Source: Agriotes lineatus
Lineage: Eukaryota; Arthropoda; Insecta; Coleoptera; Elateridae
Reading direction: 5' to 3'
Length of the DNA: 64,000 nt
Assembly: GCA_940337035.1 (NCBI GenBank)
Contig: CALNHX010001062.1
Coordinates: 186,001-250,000 of the forward strand
This document shows, piece by piece, positions 11,901 through 23,724 of the stretch. The first letter of the stretch is position 1. Each line of letters starts with the position of its first letter. A program made the translations under genes and the position numbers. The notes beneath the pieces are model-generated. The model saw nothing but the letters and a program-made list of their open reading frames with translations. It was not told the DNA's origin and ran no database searches.

Positions 11901-12450
11901 GAGTAGAATACAAACCTATACTTTCAAAGCACTTCTATGATCTTTAACAAAATGGCGATCGTTGTAGTATTATTGATTTGCAATATCAAAGCTGGAGCAT
12001 GTTGTTAAAATCATCAAAATTTCCTGAAACTATAGGTGCGTATTCAACTCAACAAATCTTTAAAATACGATGCCACTATTTCCATTAAAAACTATTCAAT
12101 AGAGGTATTTCAAAGATATTGAATATTTTTTAGTGTAAAAAGTTATGATGTGACCCATTATTTAAAAGATCACATTGAGTAGAACACGCACCTATAATTT
12201 CAGAGCACTTTTATTATCGTTAACAAAATGGCGCCCGTTTTAGTATCCTTGATCTTCAATACTAAGGCTGTCTCCTTTTTGTTAAGCATCATGCAATTTC
12301 TGAAATTATAGATACGTATTATATTTACCTAGACCTTTGAAACGAGGTGCCACGTGACTCTTTTTTATATAAAAATATTCAATATAGCGCCAATCGGCCA
12401 TATTAAATTATTGATTAACCCCAAACTGCTTAAAATCATTTAAAGGTGGT
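11901..12450 (+). repeat. Diverged tandem duplication, 276-bp unit
   Basis: Unit 1 starts at 11901 (GAGTAGAATACAAACCTATA) and unit 2 at 12177 (GAGTAGAACACGCACCTATA). Both continue with AACAAAATGGCG about 55 bp in and share ordered blocks for most of their length. No coding frame. Confidence 0.7.
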
Positions 12451-13019
12451 GTAGTTTCTTACTTTAAAATTCGACGAAAATATTTTGATTCATTCAAAAG
12501 TTATAGGGGGGGAGGGGCAGGCATTTGGTCCTCACTGTATGTGCAAGTACATACTACATACTCGTTCTTAAACGCATTTAGTTTTTAAGCACAACCGGCC
12601 TGGAAGTAAAAGTTTATATCTTAGTTCTCATGACCGACTTTACGTCCAACGGGTGGTAAATTAATATGCGGACGGTAACAGTATATTACATACCGAGGTG
12701 TAAAGTGAAATTTTTCCACCGTGGTATGTATACTATTTTGTTCACAATCACTTTGTTCTAAACAATAATTGGACAAATTAATGAATTTGGCCGCTCTTCA
12801 AAACTGAGGTAAAGCGAATAATAATAAAATGCAGCGAAAATCGGTTGCCATGACAGCCGTCGAGAAATGACTAGTTCTCATATTGCTCATTTTCCAACTT
12901 TTTAAAAGTCAGCAATGACCTTACTACATATATGTGGTTCTGAATAAAGTAATATTTACAGAAGTCGCAATTTATCAACCTTCGTTAATGCATTGAAAAT
13001 GAATTTTGCAAATTTTCAA
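12451..13019. other. Spacer, no gene seen
   Basis: No supported feature between the tandem repeat and the LINE target site. Confidence 0.3.
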
Positions 13020-13029
13020 GTCTTTCATA
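13020..13029 (+). repeat. LINE target-site duplication, left copy
   Basis: GTCTTTCATA, identical to 15263-15272; the two copies bracket the LINE exactly. Confidence 0.8.
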
Positions 13030-15262
13030 TATGTATATATATATATATATATATAATCTATCCCTGTTTACCCGAAGGTGTAGGGTAAATATTTATAATT
13101 TTATATTTCACTTATTGTTCTATAAAACTGTGAATAAATTTTTTCCACTGCTTTCTATTTCTCGCCATATTCCTTGCCTGTGTTAAATTTATCCCTCTAT
13201 CTTCCAGTATCTCTTTCACACTGTCGTCCCATGTTTTACGAGGTCTTCCTTTAGGTCTTCTCTCGTGTCTTCTTGCCTCCCAAGTTTGTTTTACGGGTCT
13301 TTCATTTCCGAGCCTACTGAGGTGTCCAAACCATTGAAGTTTTCGGTCTTCTATTATTTTTAATATGGGTTGCACTTTTAATCGTCTTCTTATTTCCGTA
13401 TTCCTTATTTTGTCCCTTCTAGTGACTCAGCTACTTTGCGAAGATACTTCATCTCCATAGCCTGTATTTTGCTCTTCATGTTTTGCGTCAGGACCCACGT
13501 TTCGCTTCCAAAGATGAGTGTTGGTACAAAAACGGTTTTGTATACTGTTATTTTAGTCTTTTCTAATATCTCCCGTTTCGCTATAAATGTATTTCTGAGG
13601 CTGTGGAATACCCTAGAGGTATTATCCAATCTCGCATTAATTTCTGCATCGTGGTGCCCTTTGTTATTTATATTTACCTCTAGATATTTGAACGTCTCTA
13701 CTTGCTCTAGTGTCTTTCCATTTAATTTGATATCCGCTTGAGCACTTCCTCTGCCAGTTACCATTATTTTTGTTTTTTCCTCGTTGATTTTCATATTGTT
13801 TAATTTCAGTGATGTGTTCCATATCTCCAGGTTTTTTTGTAGGTCTTTTTCGTTTTTGCCGAATATTACTAGGTCATCTGCAAAAGCGCATTCATTTATG
13901 TGTACTGGTTTCATGTGTCTATGTCCGATGTACATCTTTGTCGTTTTTCCTCTTGTATATTTTATTGTGTCGTCCAAAACCAAGTTGAAGAGGATAGGAC
14001 TCAATACTCCTCCCTGTCTTAGGCCACTGTTTACTGGGAATTTTTGAGATTGCCTGTTGTCCGTCCTTACATAGTTCCTGTTTTCTTCGTAGAGGCTCAT
14101 TATGGCTGCTATTAAGTTGTTCTCCACCTTTCTTTTTTCCAGTATTTTCCGGACTTTGGATCTCTGGATTCGATCGAAGGCTTTTTCAAGGTCTATGAAC
14201 GCCTGATAAGTTTCAATATTTCTTTCTAGAGACTTTTCTGTGATTTGCTTGAGTATGAATATATGGTCATTTATACTGCGCCCCTTTCTAAAGCCACTCT
14301 GTGTCTGTTCTAGTGATTTATCAATTTGTGTTAATAGTCTCTTTTCCAGGATCCGTTCGTAAACCTTCGATGGTATGCTCAATAGGGTTATCCCTCTGTA
14401 GTTTTTACACTCCCGCTTATCCCCCTTCTTGAAAATTGGTACTATGATACCAATGTTCCAGTCTGATGGCACTCTCCCTTCCGTCCAAGCTTGGTTGTAT
14501 ATTGAGGTCAACAGCTCTATTCCCTTTTGACCCACATTTTTTAACATTTCGCCTGTTATTTTGTCGTGTCCTGCTGCTTTCCCTTTTTTGAGTGCTCTTA
14601 TGGCTTCTATCACTTCATCTGCTTGTATTTCTTCCGCCATCTGATCTCCTGCTTGTGCTTCGTCCATATTTTCATTTTCTACTTCCTCCTCCTCTCCCAC
14701 GAATAGGAGTTCTTCGAAGTACTGCCTCCATCTGTCCATTATTTGGTTTCCTTCTGTGAGTACAGTCCCGTTTTTGTCTTTGACTTGTTTAGTCTCAGCT
14801 TGTTTATCTCCCACTCTTGCATTCTTTAAGATTTTGTAGAAGAGCTTTTGATTTATATAGAAGTCTTTTTCCATTTTTGTTCCGAAGTCTTCCCACGACT
14901 TTTCTTTTGATAACCTTACAGCATTTTTGACCTTCGTTCTTTGTTCCTTATATTCTTCGTATCTGTTTCGTGTTCCTTCTTTTAGGTATTGCTTCCATTT
15001 GTTCTTTTTAAGTTTTACCTCGTTTCTAATTTCTTCGGACCACCATGCCGTCCTCTTTGCATGCTTGTTTCTGTTTATTCGGGTTGTACCACATATATCC
15101 TTGGCTGTATTTACTAATGCCCCTTTGTACCATCTCCACCTGTGCTCGACATCTTCTCTTTGTGCACTACTCTGTGTTGTTGCCAGTATTTTTTCTACTT
15201 TGTCTCTATATCTTTGTGCTACTTCTCTATCGGCTAGCTTGTACAGTTTTGTGTTATTTTGT
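13030..15262 (-). mobile_element. Young 5'-truncated LINE with RT
   Basis: A 2.2-kb non-LTR retrotransposon copy on the - strand. One frame is open from the 5' junction near 15262 to 13405 without an initiator, because the endonuclease half is missing. Numbering from Met at 14874, the RT shows GFRKGRSINDH at about 194-204, motif A FIDLEKAFD at 226-234, motif B GLRQGGVLSPILFN at about 284-297 and the catalytic FADD at 331-334, then the thumb block FGSETWVLT. A single 1-bp frameshift near 13419 moves the last ~100 codons (WFGHLSRLG, KGRPRKTWDD) to frame 13375-13112. The 3' end is a TA-dinucleotide tail (13033-13055). Ten-bp direct repeats flank it. It is inactive for lack of endonuclease, but little decayed. 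Confidence 0.93.
13033..13055 (+). repeat. (TA)n tail of LINE
   Basis: Alternating TA at the 3' end of the - strand LINE, the usual place for a microsatellite-like tail. Confidence 0.85.
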
Positions 15263-15272
15263 GTCTTTCATA
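15263..15272 (+). repeat. LINE target-site duplication, right copy
   Basis: Second copy of GTCTTTCATA (see 13020-13029), at the 5' junction of the - strand LINE. Confidence 0.8.
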
Positions 15273-16100
15273 AAATTTGCAAAATCTGAAAATTTACAAG
15301 GGATAGAAATAAAAAAAATGTTTAAAATTGTTCACAGCATTATTATTGTTTATTATACGCCACGCGAAACGTTACTGCGAACTTCTACTGCATAGCTGAT
15401 CACTAATAAATAATACGTACTACAGTTTTGAACCTTTTCAGCACTTTTGTACACTTTAATATTAATTTACAATTAGTTAAAGATGTTGACTTCGATATTA
15501 CATGCAATTTTTTTATATAACTTTAATAGATGTATTGGTTATATGAGTTATCCTTATTATTACATTTATAGGTGCTTTAAAGAAGTGCTGAGAATTACAA
15601 ACCATCCGCTCGGCGGCTCCACATAGTATTGTTCATAGTTTATTTTATTTACTCATGAAAAGTGTTTTAATAGCAAATATAAGAGCTGGAGCAAATATGC
15701 TTTTGTTAGAAGAGGCATAAAGACGAATTTATCACTTTTGTATTAATATTTTTGTTTCAAAACTCGCCAAAGAATAACTTTACACTAATTTATACACAGC
15801 TTGTATATTGTAATAGTATGATGCTTACAGGAATTCTGGTTGCATTGCCAATTCGCGAATGTTAATAAAAGATTGAAATCGGCCCATAATTGCTATTGAA
15901 TTTATTGCCACAGTAAGAGTCACTAGTAAACATTTATAATTACATAAAACGTGATTAGTAATTACTGTAATTAATTAACAGAGGTTAGTGATTGAATAGA
16001 ACAAGATCCTCAGAGTTGCGATCAGCGTGTATTCAAACTTGTGCTCAATATGGCAAATGTAATTTATGATGGCTGACTGATTAACTGTGTAACGTTAGGG
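15273..16100. other. AT-rich spacer, no gene seen
   Basis: No coding frame, RNA or repeat recognised. Confidence 0.3.
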
Positions 16101-16256
16101 CACGATAATGAAGTCGCCTTAATGGAAAGGTGTTTCGAAGCGTTACAGAGATATAATGCAGCGTTTGCATTCATATCCAAGTGCCAACAATTAATGACTC
16201 AGCTAAAGGGATTAAAAAGCAGTGCAAAAAGGCACAGACATGCAAGGAGCATATAA
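16101..16256 (+). other. Short coding-like remnant, unrecognised
   Basis: A 51-codon open stretch (HDNEVALMERCFEALQRYNA, later LKSSAKRHRHARSI) ending at TAA. It is charged and helix-like. It lies 297 bp before the LTR element; removing that element would bring it near the acidic ORF at 23996. It could be a retroelement gag piece or a small exon. No family recognised. Confidence 0.2.
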
Positions 16257-16485
16257 GAAGCAACCCGAGAATTACTGAAGTCTACAATAAGGTGGTGCTA
16301 GTGATATGTTAATCAGTGTTTATTAACTAAAAGTAAAAAGTGCTACCAATTGTGAGGTAAGAGTTTCCTGAATGACATTTACAAAATCAGTTAAAAATTA
16401 AGATCACAAAATGTACACTTACAGATAAACAATTGTAAATCATGTTATTATGATGACCTAGAGAGTCGTTTGGTTAGTGTTTGTT

Positions 16486-16530
16486 GGGGAAGCCTAGCCG
16501 AAAGCTTGTGTGTTGTTTGGCTCCCCAATT
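16486..16530. repeat. Stem-loop before LTR element
   Basis: TTGGGGAAGCC pairs with GGCTCCCCAA with one bulged base; the loop is about 24 nt. No function inferred. Confidence 0.5.
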
Positions 16531-16552
16531 TTGATAAATTTTGTTGATAAAA

Positions 16553-18447
16553 TGTCAGGTCATTTTGGTATTTTAAGTAGCCACCTAGGCTTTAGGGCAG
16601 CGTGCCCGTATGCTAAACCCTTTTAGTTACTTATTTGGCTCCATCGCCTAATTCTACAATAATGATTTTGCACATATTTGACCCCAAACGCAGTATTTCT
16701 CGTCAGTTGGAGCACCCCTTTGCTGCTACTTTGGCAGCCGGGTGTTATCACTCGCAAGAATTCCGAAACTTCTAGAAGTCATTCCGTTGAGGCGCTTCGC
16801 CATTGGATGTCGAGAGTCACGTGGCAACGCCGTTTGGCGCACGCCACTTCAAGCGTCCTAACGCTTTTTTGCTTTGAGGGGAGTTCAAGTCAGGCCGTTG
16901 ATCGAAGAAGTCGCAGAGTGTGCCGTTTCGCGGCGTTCCCGCTATTTGCGGGGACGCCAGCCTGTTTTTCCCGTCCCGTGCTGTTTCAGCGAATGTTGTC
17001 GAATATGCCATCCTTTAAGAGGTCGCGTGTGGTTGTGTGAGTGGCACGTCTTTACGTCGAGGCGTAGGTGTGTGAAGGGCTTCTTGGGGCCAGTTCTGCG
17101 TTGGTGAGAAAGGGGGCTTTCCCCTTGCAACTCGCTGTTTCGAGGATCTTTCTAGGCAGGACGAAGTAGGCCTTTTTGTCGCTGTAGCGTGCTCTCAGGA
17201 GAGCGTCCTAACGTCGCCATCTCGGCGGATTCCAGCCCGTTTACCCCTAATGCCGTGTTTTGGCGATTGAGCTGCCACAGACTGCCGCCTTCTACCAAAT
17301 GACTGCACGCCACTCTCATGGACCGTCTGCGGACTAAGGTATTTGTAATTGCAACAATTGAAACATAGTAACTGTCACTTTTGCGAGCGTTGGTGCTTTG
17401 TGCTCAACTTTATGTGGGCGGATGCATGCCCCTTGCTTGCTTGTCGCGGCTTTTAATGCCGGTTTGAGGCCACCATGCTGCAAGACGCTACTTTGGTAGC
17501 CTGCTAGTAAGTTCATGTGCGCGAGTTTCGCGTTTCATCGCCTAAATAACTAAAGAACTCTGCGATCATGATTTGGTGTTACGTTTGTGCTAATTTTTAA
17601 TTCAGTAACGTTAGGTGCGCGAGCTTCGCTATATTGTACCGATTAATACCTAAATAGAATTAACGCCTCGCCGTGCTGGGCCTGGCGCGCCCTAAGCTGT
17701 TCGAGTTTTTCTTTGTTTATGTGTGCGAGGGCTTTGTGCTTTGCTTCCTAGGTGTTAACCGAAGGTCGGCGACTGTTATCGCGCACTAACGCGCCCTTTT
17801 GCCGGAGCGCGTATTTCTCAACTGTACTCTAATATGTTCATTAGCATAGCGCGTCCATCATCTGATGCTTAACGTAAGTAGTAACATAAGCTTGGCGGCA
17901 CGGTTTGTTTCCCAGATGTAATTAGCGATCAATAGACGCATATTTAGTTAAGGGACGTATTATTCCTATTCGACCTGTGCATGCTTTGTTTCAGATAGCG
18001 CCTTTTACAATGTAAAGATTGGTGTACGGCGAGACGTGAGAGATCAGAGCGTGCAGGTAGGTCCAGTGATTGCGCAGTCTCGGCCAAAGAGTCCCAATAT
18101 TACCATTCCAGTACGAAATTGTTATTTGAGCTTGCAGCTCATGAGAATTCTTATCGACGGAGTATCTTGAATACTTCGCTCCCGTTTAACCGCCCAGGCC
18201 CGGTTATTCGAGTTAAGACAGGCTTGGTGGCGCCCTCATAATTTTGACGTACCCTATATATATGCCTCAACACGCTTGCCCAGAACGTATCGTGTGACTC
18301 ACGCCCGACTCCCTGAGCGTTCCAGCCGTGGCCCTTTAGCCTGTTTCTAGCAAATCTCAGGGCAAGTGTGCCAGTTTTCCAGGACTGATTCCGTGGTGCG
18401 ATGCTCACCTTGGGTGGGTGTCGTAAAGTTGTTTTAATACCGTAACA
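16553..18447 (+). repeat. 5' LTR of LARD-like element
   Basis: 1895 bp, TG...CA ends. Relative to the 3' LTR it lacks about 50 bp after 16808; the break falls between two CGCCATTGG direct repeats still present in the 3' LTR, so deletion between short repeats is likely. Confidence 0.92.
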
Positions 18448-18456
18448 GGCTAATTT

Positions 18457-18475
18457 TGGCGCGACAACGTGGGAC
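18457..18475 (+). promoter_or_regulatory. Primer-binding site of LARD-like element
   Basis: TGGCGCGACAACGTGGGAC, 9 bp inside the left LTR. It resembles the Lys-tRNA-type PBS (TGGCGCCCAACGTGGGGC) with small differences. Confidence 0.65.
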
Positions 18476-20463
18476 GTTGATGTTCATTGTTGTCTGTTAT
18501 CATTTATATTGTTGTCACAAATGTTTTTTTCCCGTAATTTCGAAGTGGTATGGACTGGTAAACCGTTTTCTTTCTTAGTAACTTATTATACCGAGTTCCT
18601 TCTCTTGTTTTCTATTGGTCTTTTCTTGTTTTCTTTTGTTTTCTATGTTTTTTCTTAGTTGTCATTTGTCTTTACGTTTCTTTTCTTGTTTTCTATATGT
18701 TTTTTCTTGTCTTTTCTTATTTTCTATTTGTAGTTTTGTGTTTTGTTGTTGTTTATCGCCTTTTTGAGTTTTCTTTTTGTATTTTCCATGTCTTTTCTTA
18801 TTTTGAGTATCCTTTTCGTAATTTTTACCATCGTTTCTCGTTTTTCTTAGCTAGTTCATACTACCGAGATGTTTCGTTGCATTCAGTGCAGATTTTATCC
18901 CGTATTAGTCGAAATTAGTACCAGATGTTGTTGAGTGAAGGTACCGACCTTGTTTTTTTTTTAAGTCTTTTCGAAGGCTTAGTTGGGAGTTTCGATTCCC
19001 TGTCACTTACATTGTTTAGCCTTGGGCTAAGTTGACACTTTTGTTGTACCGAACTGACGTTTATCGATTTTGACGTTCACGTTAGCGACGTTTATCGATT
19101 TTGACGTTGATGATTACCGATTTTGACAATTTTTTTTTCTATCGTTTGGTGTTGTACCGAGTTGATTTTTGGTAAGCAGGTTGGAATTCTTTTTCACCCT
19201 CATTACCGTGTTTTGGTTTGTTGATAAGTTATGGTGTGCTGTTGGTGTGCTTGGGGAGATTCGCTCGTGCGGTTATTACGTCCCTCAGGCCATCTTCCTA
19301 GTTGGTTTGACGTAGTTATTTTCGTTGGACTTTTATTTCATTTTCATTATTATCATGTACCGCCCAACTTCGTTTACCAACTTCTTCGTGGACACCCCTA
19401 ATTTTTTTTATCGCAGTGTTTTGTACACATACCGTTAGCATTTAACGAGTCTTTACCGCTGGTCGGAATGTTTCGTACTTGTTGACGTTTTGTTGTCATT
19501 TACCGTACCCTTTTTTCTGATGACGTCATGTTGTCAAGTATCGTGTTCTTTGTGAACAGTTTCGTTGAAGCTTCTGAGCTTTGTGTGGCAGTAATGCGCA
19601 TGCTGTCCGCGCGAGGTTCCGTTGGTATTCAAGTATTAAGTATTTAAAGATTTTTGACTTTTCCGTATAGTGATGCCCTGGCCTAGCGCTCTTTTACCGT
19701 ACCGTTGGCCGTCGCCATTTTCAACCACCTGTGTGGGATTAAATAAAGAGAGCGTGTTTCTGGCCAATTTTGTTTCGTGCGGACCCTGTCGTAGTAAGGT
19801 AGTCCCTTTGGGCCGCATGGAGATCTGAAAAGGACTTATTGGGCATGCGTCATCGAACGCCTACACCCTTGGAGACTTGGTTCTTCCGGATTTTCTTTTG
19901 GTGTTCGGTGTTGGAGTCATTTTCGAGCTCGCGATTTGCGGTTTAATAGTCGACTTGGCTCCGGCATCGCCATCGATTGAGGATTTCGGTGGACTGAGTT
20001 TTTCCTGTTACTGATCATGACTATTTTGACAGTTTCTGTCACAACCATTTCCCTTGTTGGTGGTTCATCCTCTTCTCTTGGGTACTCATACCAGTTGTGG
20101 GATTCACACAATGCGCCGATCTCGTGACGCGCAACGTGCCCTCTTCAGGTAACCCTCGTGTGGGATTTTGGACTTCTATTTCTATACCTCCCTGTGTTCT
20201 TTTGGAACGGTTGGTCGGAAGTGTCCACAGGTGTAAGACCCATTTTACCCGATTTAGACCCAATTAACGTACTTTCTACCGGCGTATCCGGTCTTTCTTC
20301 TTCCTCTTCTCTCTTCCCACCTTTGCACCCTACCTGGTAGCCAGTGTGCGTAATTCCTTTGGGGGTACAGCTATCGTATCAGCGGTTCCGGTCGTTTGAG
20401 TTCTCGTGGCGTCGCAGCCAAAATGCCCCGGTGATTTGAAGAGACTTCGGGGAACTCTCTTTC

Positions 20464-20475
20464 AAGTAAGGGGAG
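20464..20475 (+). promoter_or_regulatory. Polypurine tract
   Basis: AAGTAAGGGGAG immediately before the TG of the 3' LTR. Confidence 0.7.
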
Positions 20476-22181
20476 TGTCAGGTCATTTTGGTATTTTAAG
20501 TAGCCACCTAGGCTTTAGGGCAGCGTGCCCGTATGCTAAACCCTTTTAGTTACTTATTTGGCTCCATCGCCTAATTCTACAATAATGATTTTGCACATAC
20601 TTGACCCCAAACGCAGTATTTCTCGTTAGTTGGAGCACCCCTTTGCTGCTACTTTGGCAGCCTGGTGTTACTCGCAAGAATTCCAAAACTTCTAGAAGTC
20701 ATTCCGTTGAGGCGCTTCGCCATTGGCTGCCTTTGGTACCGGAATTAATTTGTTTTGTGGAGCGCATCGCCATTGGCTGTCGAGAGTCACGTGGCAACGC
20801 CGTTTGGCTCACGCCACTTCAAGCGTCCTAACGCTTTTTTGCTTTGAGGGGAGTTCAAGTCAGGCCGTTGATCGAAGAAGTCGCAGAGTGTGCCGTTTCG
20901 CGGCGTTCCCGCTATTTGTGGGGACGCCAGCCTGTTTTTCCCGTCCCGTGCTGTTTCAGCGAATTTTGTCGAATATGCCATCCTTTAAGAGGTCGCGTGT
21001 GGTTGTGTGAGTGGCACGTCTTTACGTCGAGGCGTAGGTGTGTGAAGGGCTTCTTGGGGCCAGTTCTGCGTTGGTGAGAAAGGGGGCTTTCCCCTTGCAA
21101 CTCGCTGTTTCGAGGATCTTTCTAGGCAGGACGAAGTAGGCCTTTTTGTCGCTGTAGCGTGCTCTCAGGAGAGCGTCCTAACGTGCCCATCTCGGCGGAT
21201 TCCAGCCCGTTTACCCCTAATGCCGTGTTTTGGCGATTGAGCTGCCACAGACTGCCGCCTTCTACCAAATGACTGCACGCCACTCTCATGGACCGTCTGC
21301 GGACTAAGGTATTTGTAATTGCAACCATTTAAACATAGTAACTGTCACTTGTGCGAGCGTTGGTGCTTTGTGCTCAACTTTATGTGGGCGGATGCATGCC
21401 CCTTGCTTGCTTGTCGCGGCTTTTAATGCCGGTTTGAGGCCACCATGCTGCAAGACGCTACTTTGGTAGCCTGCTAGTAAGTTCATGTGCGCGAGTTTCG
21501 CGTTTCATCGCCTAAATAACTAAAGAACTCTGCGATCATGATTTGGTGTTACGTTTGTGCTAATTTTTAATTCAGTAACGTTAGGTGCGCGAGCTTCGCT
21601 ATATTGTACCGATTAATACCTAAATAAAATTAACGCCTCGCTGTGCTGGGCCTGGCGCGCCCTAAGCTGTTCGAGTTTTTCTTTGTTTATGTGTGCGAGG
21701 GCTTTGTGCTTTGCTTCCTAGGTGTTAACCGAAGGTCGGCGACTGTTATCGCGCACTAACGCGCCCTTTTGCCGGAGCGCGTATTTCTCAACTGTACTCT
21801 AATATGTTCACTAGCATAGCGCGTCCATCAGCTGATGCTTAACGTAAGTAGTAACATAAGCTTGGCGGCACGATTTGTTGCCCAGATGTAATTAGCGATC
21901 AATAGACGCATATTTAGTTAAGGGACGTATTATTCCTATTCGACCTGTGCATGCTTTGTTTCAGATAGCGCCTTTTACAATGTAAAGATTGGTGTACGGC
22001 GAGACGTGAGAGATCAGAGCGTGCAGGTAGGTCCAGTGATTGCGCAGTCTCGGCCAAAGAGTCCCAATATTACCATTCCAGTACGAAATTGTTATTTGAG
22101 CTTGCAGCTCATGAGAATTCTTATCGACGGAGTATCTTGAATACTTCGCTCCCGTTTAACCGCCCAGGCCCGGTTATTCGA

Positions 22182-22213
22182 GTTAAGACAGGCGCCACCA
22201 AGCCTGTCTTAAC
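22182..22213. repeat. Perfect hairpin made by template switch
   Basis: GTTAAGACAGG, a 10-nt loop, then its exact reverse complement. The matching place in the 5' LTR (18212-18234) has GTTAAGACAGG followed by CTTGGTGGCGC. Here the loop plus right arm equal the reverse complement of that 5' LTR segment, so the tract was copied backwards from its own neighbour. Confidence 0.88.
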
Positions 22214-22237
22214 CTCATAATTTTGACGTACCCTATA

Positions 22238-23724
22238 CAGTGTGTCCAAGATAAGGAGGGCCAGTATGGGGATCTCGGTAATGGTAAGAGATACAAATTT
22301 GGTTAAATGGGAAGAAAGTTGCGCAATTAAAGGACTAAAAAAATGACGTCTAGAAATCCTTGATATGATTGTTCGTTTTTGGATTATCTCAAAAAAACCG
22401 AATTTTTGGATTTTCTTTTTTATTTTTTTCTGGCGTTAATATTAAAGTTAGAGCGAAACTGATTAAACTTCTTTATAGCAACTTTTAGTGGACTTAATGA
22501 TTACGTTATCAATTTTTTTATCCGACGTTTCGTATTTGAGAAACCATCATCAACTTCATTTTTTTAAATACGGTCCTGGTTTTTTGATGCCAAATTTGCA
22601 AAGCCCTTGTTACTCTGAATTCAACAATGTACCACATATTATGATTTAATTACGTTTCGAGCTTTTTTCTGATCATCATCAGAAAATTTTTTAGATACGG
22701 ACCTGCATTTCTCATAATTTTGTATAAATAAGTTCATACAGTAAGATAAGCGTTTTTAGATGCCGTTAAAATATTAAAATGCACATCAAAATGTCATAAT
22801 TCTGATACATTAATTTAATAAGCAACCAATAACTATTAACAATAAACAAAAAAGAAATGAACAAAAGATAGACAGAAAGAATAACAAAACGAACATCGAA
22901 AACATTTAATAGGTATTAAATTTACAGAAGGTATTCAAAAAGGGTGCCATCATTCTCTATGCATAAATAACATCTAACTGTATAATCTAAAACATTATTC
23001 AGCAATACTGGCGTTATACTTTGAAAGGCTTCAAGAACCAATCTTCTAAGTTCTTCTTCTATTTCAAAATCGTTTTCTCATTCTTTCTGCCTATCTTTTG
23101 TTCATTTATTTGTTGTTTATTGTTAATAGTTATTGGTTGCTTATTAAATTAATGTATCAGAATTATGACATTTTGATGTGCATTTTAATATTTTAACGGC
23201 ATTTAAAAACGCCTATCTTACTGTATGAACTTATTTTTACAAAATTATGAGAATTGCAGGTCCGTATCTAAAAAATTTTCTGATGATGATCAGAAAAAAG
23301 CTCGAAAGGTAATTAAATCATAATATGTGGTACATTGTTGAATTCAGAGTAACAAGGGCTTTGCAAATTTAACATCAAAAAACCAGGACCGTATTTAAGA
23401 AAATGAAGTTGATGATGGTATCTCGAAGACGAAACGTCGGATAAAAAAATTTATAACGTAATCATTAAGTCCACTAAAAGTTGCTATAAAGAAGTTTAAT
23501 CGGTTTCGCTCTAACTTTAATATTAACGGCAGAAAAAAATTTAAAAAAAAATCCAAAAATTCGGTTTTTTTTGAGATAATTCAAAAACCAAAAATCATAT
23601 CAAGGATTTCTAGACGTCATTTTTTAGTCCTTTAATTGCGCAACTTTTTTCTCATTTAACCAAATTTGTATCTCTTACCATTACCGAGATCCCCATACTG
23701 GCCCTCCTTATCTTGGACACACTG
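22238..23724. mobile_element. Fold-back mariner-type element, 655-bp arms
   Basis: Begins CAGTGTGTCCAAGATAAGG and ends with its reverse complement, flanked by TA on both sides; the undisturbed 5' LTR shows the empty site (CCCTATATATATGCC). The arms, about 22238-22895 and 23072-23724, are near-perfect inverted copies, leaving a unique centre of about 175 bp. TA target and CAGT termini indicate the Tc1/mariner group. The centre encodes a transposase C-terminus on the - strand. The structure suggests inverted duplication of the 3' end of a full transposon. Confidence 0.9.
22922..23069 (-). pseudogene. Transposase C-terminal remnant
   Basis: On the - strand the unique centre of the fold-back element reads about 48 codons (FEIEEELRRLVLEAFQSITP, then VRCYLCIENDGTLFEYLL) ending in TAA. 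The pattern of a final helix followed by C-I-x-x-x-G-x-x-F-E-x-L-L at the stop is typical of the last residues of mariner-like transposases of insects. The frame is closed by a stop as soon as the arm is entered, and no catalytic DDE segment is present. It is a fossil of the parental transposon. Confidence 0.7.

Larger units (their letters stand above)
18448..20475 (+). other. Non-coding interior of LARD-like element
   Basis: No retroviral-type domain is seen. 18530-18860 is T-rich with repeated TTTTCTTGTTTTCTAT words; 19056-19108 holds two copies of GACGTTTATCGATTTTGACG 31 bp apart, followed by a partial third. Short frames here (for example 19636-19818 and 20039-20263 on the - strand) show no recognisable protein. 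Confidence 0.75.

Noticed and set aside
13436..15395. Several + strand frames rich in Phe, Ser and Cys
   Set aside because: Shadows of the - strand LINE ORF.
16678..17040. 120-codon frame in the LTR, also partly present at 20601-21010
   Set aside because: Lies within the LTR, is not conserved in frame between the two LTRs (indels shift it) and matches no family.
18697..18918. 73-codon Phe-rich frame
   Set aside because: Translation of the T-rich tract in the LARD-like interior.
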